Assembly (NCBI GenBank): GCA_019359515.1
Contig: JAHHHC010000004.1
Span: 87,136 to 151,135 of the forward strand
Reading direction: 5' to 3'
DNA from: Desmonostoc vinosum HA7617-LM4
GTDB lineage: Bacteria; Cyanobacteriota; Cyanobacteriia; Cyanobacteriales; Nostocaceae
DNA length: 64,000 nucleotides
Numbering within the stretch: the stretch's first letter is position 1; each line of letters starts with the position of its first letter. The position numbers and the translations under genes are program-made. The notes under the pieces are model-generated. The model was not told where the DNA came from. It saw only the letters and a list, made by a program, of their open reading frames with translations, and did not search any database. Positions 59,487 to 64,000 of this stretch are shown piece after piece.

Positions 59487-60377
59487 ATGTATCAACCAAA
59501 CAATTATATTGATTCGGCAACAGAATTTACTGATAATGTTGAAAAAAGAGAGACTATAGGAAAAATATTTGAAATACTTTTTCTGTTAGGCTTACTGATT
59601 GGTTTATTTGTTCTAGCATTGCTACTTTTTGATATTTTTCGAGATGGATTAATCAGATTTTTTACACCTGGATTTCTCACAGAAAACCCTTCTCGTTTCC
59701 CTGATCAAGGTGGTATTCGTCCTGCTATTGTTAGCAGTGTTCTTTTAGGGATTGTTGTAATTTTGGTGACTGTGCCAATTGGTGTAGGAGCAGCTTTATA
59801 TTTAGAAGAGTATGCACCTAAAACTTGGTGGACAACAATTATTGAAATTAATATCACTAATCTGGCTGGGGTACCTTCTATCGTTTATGGACTGCTGGGG
59901 TTAGGAGTTTTCAATTATTTACTGGGATTTGGCCCTGCTTTGATTTCTGGGGCATTGACTTTATCTTTGTTGTCTTTACCAGTAATTATTGTGACAGCTA
60001 GAGAGGCTATTCGTGCTGTTCCAGATTCTTTAAGAAATGCTTCTTATGGACTAGGTGTAACTAAGTGGGGAACTATCAGTCATCATGTTATTCCCTATGC
60101 TATTCCTGGTATTTTGACAGGGGTGATTATCTCTGTATCCCGTGCTATTGGTGATGCTGCATCTTTAATAGTTGTAGGCGCTGTGGGTTTTCTGACGTTT
60201 GATCCTGGTTTATTCCAGAGATTTATGGCGTTACCTATTCAAATTTACAGTTACATTACGCGTCCTGAAGCGGGTTTTGGCAATGCAGCAGCAGCAACGA
60301 TTATAGCGCTGTTAGCCTTGATTTTAGTTTTGAATGGTGTTGCAATTTACATTAGACAACGCTTTTCAATTCGTTAG
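59487..60377 (+). CDS. pstA: phosphate ABC transporter permease PstA
   Basis: A 296-aa permease with six segments, the segment VSSVLLGIVVILVTVPIGVG, the conserved EEYAPKTWWTTIIEINITNL, and the EAA loop AVPDSLRNASYGLGVTKWGT. Partner of PstC in the phosphate importer. A GAGG site is 11 bases upstream of the ATG. Last gene of sbpA-like/pstS/pstC/pstA; pstB is elsewhere on the opposite strand. Confidence 0.93.
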   Translation: MYQPNNYIDSATEFTDNVEKRETIGKIFEILFLLGLLIGLFVLALLLFDIFRDGLIRFFTPGFLTENPSRFPDQGGIRPAIVSSVLLGIVVILVTVPIGVGAALYLEEYAPKTWWTTIIEINITNLAGVPSIVYGLLGLGVFNYLLGFGPALISGALTLSLLSLPVIIVTAREAIRAVPDSLRNASYGLGVTKWGTISHHVIPYAIPGILTGVIISVSRAIGDAASLIVVGAVGFLTFDPGLFQRFMALPIQIYSYITRPEAGFGNAAAATIIALLALILVLNGVAIYIRQRFSIR

Positions 60378-60549
60378 GGAATAGCTTCGACTTCGCTCAG
60401 CCTGCGGGGAATGGGGAATGGGTAGTTTGTAGCGATTTTATGTGATTAAGGACGATCGCCCCTGATTTTTTCTTGGGGTTGCGAATAAGGAGCGATCGCA
60501 TTACCCATCTCTATGCTCATAATCACAAATTTCCCAGTCCCCAGGCAGA

Positions 60550-60795
60550 CTACATCTTACCATGCTCCATTACTTCTTGGAGATGATGCCGAATCTCTTT
60601 TGCTTGTTCCATATCCGATTGTCGCAATTTTTCAAACAACTCGACACAAGGCTGTGAACCGGCTTGCTTAGCATCTTTGATGTAGGTATCGTAAGCTTTT
60701 ACTGCTTCGGCTTTGTTGTGCAACACGGTGATAAAGTCGTATTCCAGGTTGCTAATAGGTTGTTGAGACTGTCCGTTACCAGTATTTTTAGCCAT
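60550..60795 (-). CDS. small conserved helical protein (81 aa)
   Basis: A soluble, mostly helical product: SNLEYDFITVLHNKAEAVKA, then YDTYIKDAKQAGSQPCVELF and QAKEIRHHLQEVMEHGKM. The pattern LHNKAEAVKAYDTYIKDA resembles the DUF2383/ferritin-like helical family, with metal-binding His/Glu possible, but key residues cannot be assigned. GAGG is 10 bases before the ATG. Small proteins of this kind are widespread in cyanobacteria. Confidence 0.6.
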   Translation of the reverse strand: MAKNTGNGQSQQPISNLEYDFITVLHNKAEAVKAYDTYIKDAKQAGSQPCVELFEKLRQSDMEQAKEIRHHLQEVMEHGKM

Positions 60796-60963
60796 AGTAT
60801 TGAACCTCTTTTAGGATTTCTACTTAACTTTTACTCACCTTTCAAGAGTGATTCATCTTCCCAAAAGAGTATAGTTCAATACGTCGAAAGAACCTTGATC
60901 AGTTACTTGTGCTGAACCTACCCCTACTGGACTGTTTTAGCTGAAAAAATGCAATAAATTTTA

Positions 60964-60994
60964 TAGGTTGGGTTGAGGGACGAAACCCAACCTA
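60964..60994. repeat. short palindrome (GTAGGTTGGGTT family)
   Basis: TAGGTTGGGTT-gagggacga-AACCCAACCTA: a perfect 11-bp stem. Shorter member of the family at 19483-19554. Confidence 0.75.
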
Positions 60995-61131
60995 CGCCTA
61001 TTAAATCTAATGCACTAGAATAGCTGAAACAGTCTACTACGCTTAAGCAAGCTACGCATAGCGTCTTTGACAGGAGAAGCATCAGTTATTAGTAAGCTAC
61101 GTTTTTGCTGACTGTTCACTGTTCACTAATT

Positions 61132-61692
61132 TTAAGAGATGGGTTGATTTTCATCATAGCGATGTGAATACTGGAATTCCAATTCCTTTTGCAGTTCTCT
61201 GCTTTCTTTATACACAACAGGACAAAACTTGGTATTGGCACTAATGCAATCCATGTGTGGCGTTTTGGCACACACGATTAGTAGTGAGCCGAGAATAAAC
61301 AATAAACCACAAATTGCTGCTGTCTGCAATCCAGAAATTTCTAACGCGCCGTGGACAACGACTTCTCGCAATACAGATACGATTGTGACTTCAACTGCTA
61401 CTCCGACGGCAATGCTATGCTCTTGCAAATATACCATGAGTAAGCGAAATAGCTCTACCAAAATCAATACAAATAGTATTTTTGCTGTCACTTGTTTATA
61501 GTCTAGGGGTTGTGTGAGGGCAATAAATATTCCCCATAACTGTAGCAGCATCACTGCAAATAACCCTAAACATAAGACGATCACAATTAGATCTTGAAAA
61601 GCTTCCATATTGCGAACAATTGAATGCCGATCAAGCCAGCGATCGCAAAATAAAAATCGGCTCTTGAGGCGCTTTTTCATGTGGATTTCCAT
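61132..61692 (-). CDS. PsiE-family phosphate-starvation-inducible membrane protein
   Basis: A protein of about 186 aa from ATG 61692 (MEIHMKKRLKSRFLF). Four hydrophobic segments (LIVIVLCLGLFAVMLLQLWG, ILFVLILVELFRLLMVYL, GVAVEVTIVSVLREVVVHGA, AAICGLLFILGSLLIVCA) follow the PsiE pattern. Alternative starts are GTG 61719 and ATG 61680. PsiE is Pho-induced in enterobacteria; its function is unknown. It lies between the 81-aa gene and the TPR gene and about 750 bases downstream of pstA on the opposite strand. Confidence 0.78.
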   Translation of the reverse strand: MEIHMKKRLKSRFLFCDRWLDRHSIVRNMEAFQDLIVIVLCLGLFAVMLLQLWGIFIALTQPLDYKQVTAKILFVLILVELFRLLMVYLQEHSIAVGVAVEVTIVSVLREVVVHGALEISGLQTAAICGLLFILGSLLIVCAKTPHMDCISANTKFCPVVYKESRELQKELEFQYSHRYDENQPIS

Positions 61693-61968
61693 TGCAATTG
61701 GGACTAGTTCACACCACACCGGCCAATTCTACCCATAATCTTATGTTACGCAATATTAAGCGATCGCGCCTCAGCATTTATAATTCGTAATTCGTAATTC
61801 GTAATTCGTAATGACGCTCCTTTGGACGCTCGTACCTCGCTCTAAGCGAAGCTATGCCGTAGGCTTTACGCTGCGCTAACGCTACGAAGCGCGTAATTAG
61901 TAATTAATACATACGTAGAAAGGCTTGCTTTAACAATTTACTCTGTTTTGAAAACAGTTTATTGTTGA

Positions 61969-62898
61969 CTATTGTTGTTTTAATTTTTGTGCTTGTTGCA
62001 ACAATTGGTTAGCATTTGTTGCCCACTGAGAAATGCCTTGAGTGTTATATAAATCTCTGGCATATTGCAATACTTGTACTGCATTTTCATATTGGCGTAA
62101 TTGGATAAAAACTAATCCGGCTCCATAATAAGCGTTGGGATAGTTAGAGTTAGCCTCAGCCGATTTTCTAAAGGCTTCTAATGCTTCTTGTAGTTTGCCT
62201 TGATTAAACCAAATCGTCCCCAGGTTATAATGAGCTTCTGAATATTTAGGATTGATTTTAATCGCCTGACGAAAAGCAGCTTTAGCTTTATCAATTTGGC
62301 TTTGTTGCAGATAACATATGCCGATATGATAAGCAGGCTCTGGGGCATTTTTACTATATTCCATCGCTTTTCTAAAGGAAGCGATCGCCCGCTCACAATC
62401 TTTTTGCTGTTCTCGAACTAAACCTAAGTTATAGTGAGCAAAACCTAATTTAGGATCAAGTTCTAAGGCTCGTTGTAAATAGTCATTCGCCTGTTGTAAA
62501 TTATTTCCTTCTAACAAGGCTCCGCCTAAATTAGCAAAGGCTGGAGCAAATTGGGGATCGGCTTGCGTCGCTTGATAAAATGCATCTGCCGATGGTTGTA
62601 ATTGTCCCACTTGTCGCAGTGCTAACCCCAAGTTGTAATGGGCTGCTGCCAATTTTGGATCTAACTTGATTGCTTGTTTGAAGGCCGCGATCGCATCTTG
62701 GATCTTGCCTGCTTGAATGGCTTGTAAGCCCTGATTTAACCAGTCTACAGCGGTTTTTGCACTCGATTGGGCTAGCAAGGAAACTGCAACGGAGGGGAGA
62801 GTAAGGGCGAGAGTGCTGCTAGTTATTAATAGCAAACTGGCGATCCCTGCTATGCGATATTTTGTGAACGATGATGCCATTGATTTGTTGACTTTCAC
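61969..62898 (-). CDS. secreted or membrane-anchored TPR protein
   Basis: A 309-aa protein. A signal-like N-terminus (AGIASLLLITSSTLALTLPS) is followed by about seven TPRs from residue 50 to 290 (GLQAIQAGKIQDAIAAFKQA, LGLALRQVGQLQPSADAFYQ, FAHYNLGLVREQQKDCERAI). Cyanobacterial secreted TPR proteins act as protein-binding scaffolds; no partner is identifiable. The ATG at 62898 or 62880 (MASSFTK) can be used. Confidence 0.8.
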   Translation of the reverse strand: MKVNKSMASSFTKYRIAGIASLLLITSSTLALTLPSVAVSLLAQSSAKTAVDWLNQGLQAIQAGKIQDAIAAFKQAIKLDPKLAAAHYNLGLALRQVGQLQPSADAFYQATQADPQFAPAFANLGGALLEGNNLQQANDYLQRALELDPKLGFAHYNLGLVREQQKDCERAIASFRKAMEYSKNAPEPAYHIGICYLQQSQIDKAKAAFRQAIKINPKYSEAHYNLGTIWFNQGKLQEALEAFRKSAEANSNYPNAYYGAGLVFIQLRQYENAVQVLQYARDLYNTQGISQWATNANQLLQQAQKLKQQ

Positions 62899-63161
62899 AG
62901 TTAAAGTTACGTTTTCTTTACAAACTTTTTGAGGAAAACGCAGTTGTTTACAAAACTTGTAACTTTGGTATTAAAATTTGCGATGCTTAACTTTTCTTTA
63001 GCTAAATCTTACAACAGACTACAATTTTTTTTGCTTGTGATTAAAGGGAGGATAATAACAAGTTAAAGAAGGGATAATTCATCCTCCAGAACATTATTAA
63101 TTTTATCCCTGCAACAAACAGGATAGCGCGAGTAAGAAAAACTTACCGCAAGGGAGGTTTT

Positions 63162-64000
63162 ATGAACGAAAAAGTAAAATCGGGTTCGCGGAATGTTGCA
63201 ATTGTTGGGCCTTATTTAAGTGGAAAAACCACGCTCCTAGAAAGCTTGTTATTTGTGACAGGGGCAATTTCCCGCAAAGGCAGTGTTAAGGATGGTAATA
63301 CAGTGGGAGATAGTGCGAATGAGTCGCGCGATCGCCACATGAGTGTTGAAGTTAGTGCCGCTAGCACAGAGTATAACGATACGCGCTTCACATTCCTTGA
63401 CTGTCCAGGTTCGGTAGAATTTGCCCAAGAAACTTACAATGCTTTGATGGGAGTCGATGCGGCAATTGTAGTTTGCGAACCCATACGCGATCGCGTCCTC
63501 ACCCTTGCCCCCCTATTTAAATTCCTGGACGATTGGGAAATTCCCCACCTCGTCTTTGTGAATAAAATGGATCGGGCAAATATCCATGTTCTAGAAACGT
63601 TGCACGCCCTGAAAGCTGTATCCAGCCGCCCCTTGGTAGCGCACCAATATCCCATCATGCAAGGGGAACAGCTCACTGGCTTTATCGATATGGTCAGCGA
63701 ACAGGCATACCAATATCATCCAGGCGCACCCGCTGATCCTATTCCTTTTCCTGAACATTTAAAACAAGAAGAACACACAGCACGAGCAGAGATGCTCGAA
63801 GCCCTAGCAAATTTTGACGACCATTTACTCGAAGAACTTTTAGAAGACATCGAACCGCCTCAAGAAGAAATCCTTAAAGACTTAAAACTAGAATTAGGAG
63901 CAGATCTAGTAGTACCCGTCTTCTTTGGGGTAGCAGAACAAGATTATGGTGTCCGACCATTAATCGAGGCGCTATTGAGAGAAGCACCCGAACCAGAAAC
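63162..64000 (+). CDS. elongation factor G-like GTPase, partial (3' end outside window)
   Basis: The frame runs 279 codons to the right edge. The P-loop is VGPYLSGKTTLLES near residues 15-28, the switch II motif is FLDCPGSVEFAQE and the G4 motif VNKMDRAN. This is the EF-G-like paralogue family, not the main fusA product: the P-loop lacks the usual HVDHGKT/HIDAGKT and switch II lacks the DTPGH histidine. A strong ribosome site (GGGAGG) is 5 bases upstream of the ATG. Its role in translation is not settled. The C-terminal domains II-V are outside the window. Confidence 0.88.
   Translation, partial: MNEKVKSGSRNVAIVGPYLSGKTTLLESLLFVTGAISRKGSVKDGNTVGDSANESRDRHMSVEVSAASTEYNDTRFTFLDCPGSVEFAQETYNALMGVDAAIVVCEPIRDRVLTLAPLFKFLDDWEIPHLVFVNKMDRANIHVLETLHALKAVSSRPLVAHQYPIMQGEQLTGFIDMVSEQAYQYHPGAPADPIPFPEHLKQEEHTARAEMLEALANFDDHLLEELLEDIEPPQEEILKDLKLELGADLVVPVFFGVAEQDYGVRPLIEALLREAPEPE

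Overview
The window looks like a chromosomal segment of a filamentous, probably heterocyst-forming cyanobacterium (Nostoc/Anabaena relatives). The evidence is genes for oxygenic photosynthesis (psbO, psbEFLJ, psaI, ycf48, rubA, ndhCKJ), a CrtO-type carotene ketolase, frequent HIP1 octamers (GCGATCGC), a SigF-type sigma factor, and many short dispersed repeats. No tRNA, rRNA, CRISPR array or intact transposase was seen.

Layout. 1-6 kb: the partial end of an acyl-CoA dehydrogenase-like gene, a small conserved gene, a Cys-rich copper-storage-like protein, a CmcJ-like pseudogene carrying an in-frame repeat insertion, and a secreted beta-helix/RTX protein. 6-15 kb: an MDR oxidoreductase, a PsiE-like protein, then a minus-strand ion and phosphate block (Na/Pi cotransporter, PstS, Cax exchanger, pentapeptide membrane protein, TrkA-like protein) with a candidate Pho box. 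15-18 kb: glcE-glcF. 18-23 kb: a P-loop ATPase followed by a STAND/WD40 protein. 24-30 kb: DUF2993 protein, crtO, a small divergent pair with a possible operator, a saccharopine dehydrogenase-like protein, a secreted helical protein followed by a MITE with an 8-bp target duplication, and a DUF4360 protein. 31-34 kb: a second, paralogous ATPase plus TPR pair. 35-40 kb: ndhCKJ, rubA-ycf48-psbEFLJ and psaI. 40-50 kb: a four-gene operon for a vWA protein, a large tubulin/FtsZ-like GTPase, a MotA/ZorA-like coiled-coil protein and a MotB/OmpA protein, followed by an 838-aa unknown protein. 50-54 kb: a TnpB-type remnant, a PilP-like lipoprotein, sigF and psbO. 54-60.4 kb: pstB and a sulfate-type binding protein with pstS-pstC-pstA. 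60-64 kb: a small helical protein, a second PsiE, a TPR protein and the start of an EF-G-like GTPase.

The two most notable systems are these. (1) The vWA/tubulin-like/MotA-like/MotB-like operon (42977-49760) looks like an ion-driven, Zorya-like membrane motor combined with a cytoskeletal GTPase, without any of the known Zorya effector genes. (2) Two paralogous two-gene modules (18165-23022 and 30775-34219) each pair a P-loop ATPase with a partner that shares an N-terminal domain resembling a degenerate NTPase and ends in repeats (WD40 or TPR). One of them carries a perfect 123-bp tandem duplication, so the repeat array has changed recently. These fit signalling or conflict systems typical of multicellular bacteria, but function is inferred only.

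Phosphate acquisition is the other theme: two PstS proteins, PstC, PstA, PstB, a Na/Pi cotransporter and two PsiE proteins all lie in this window.
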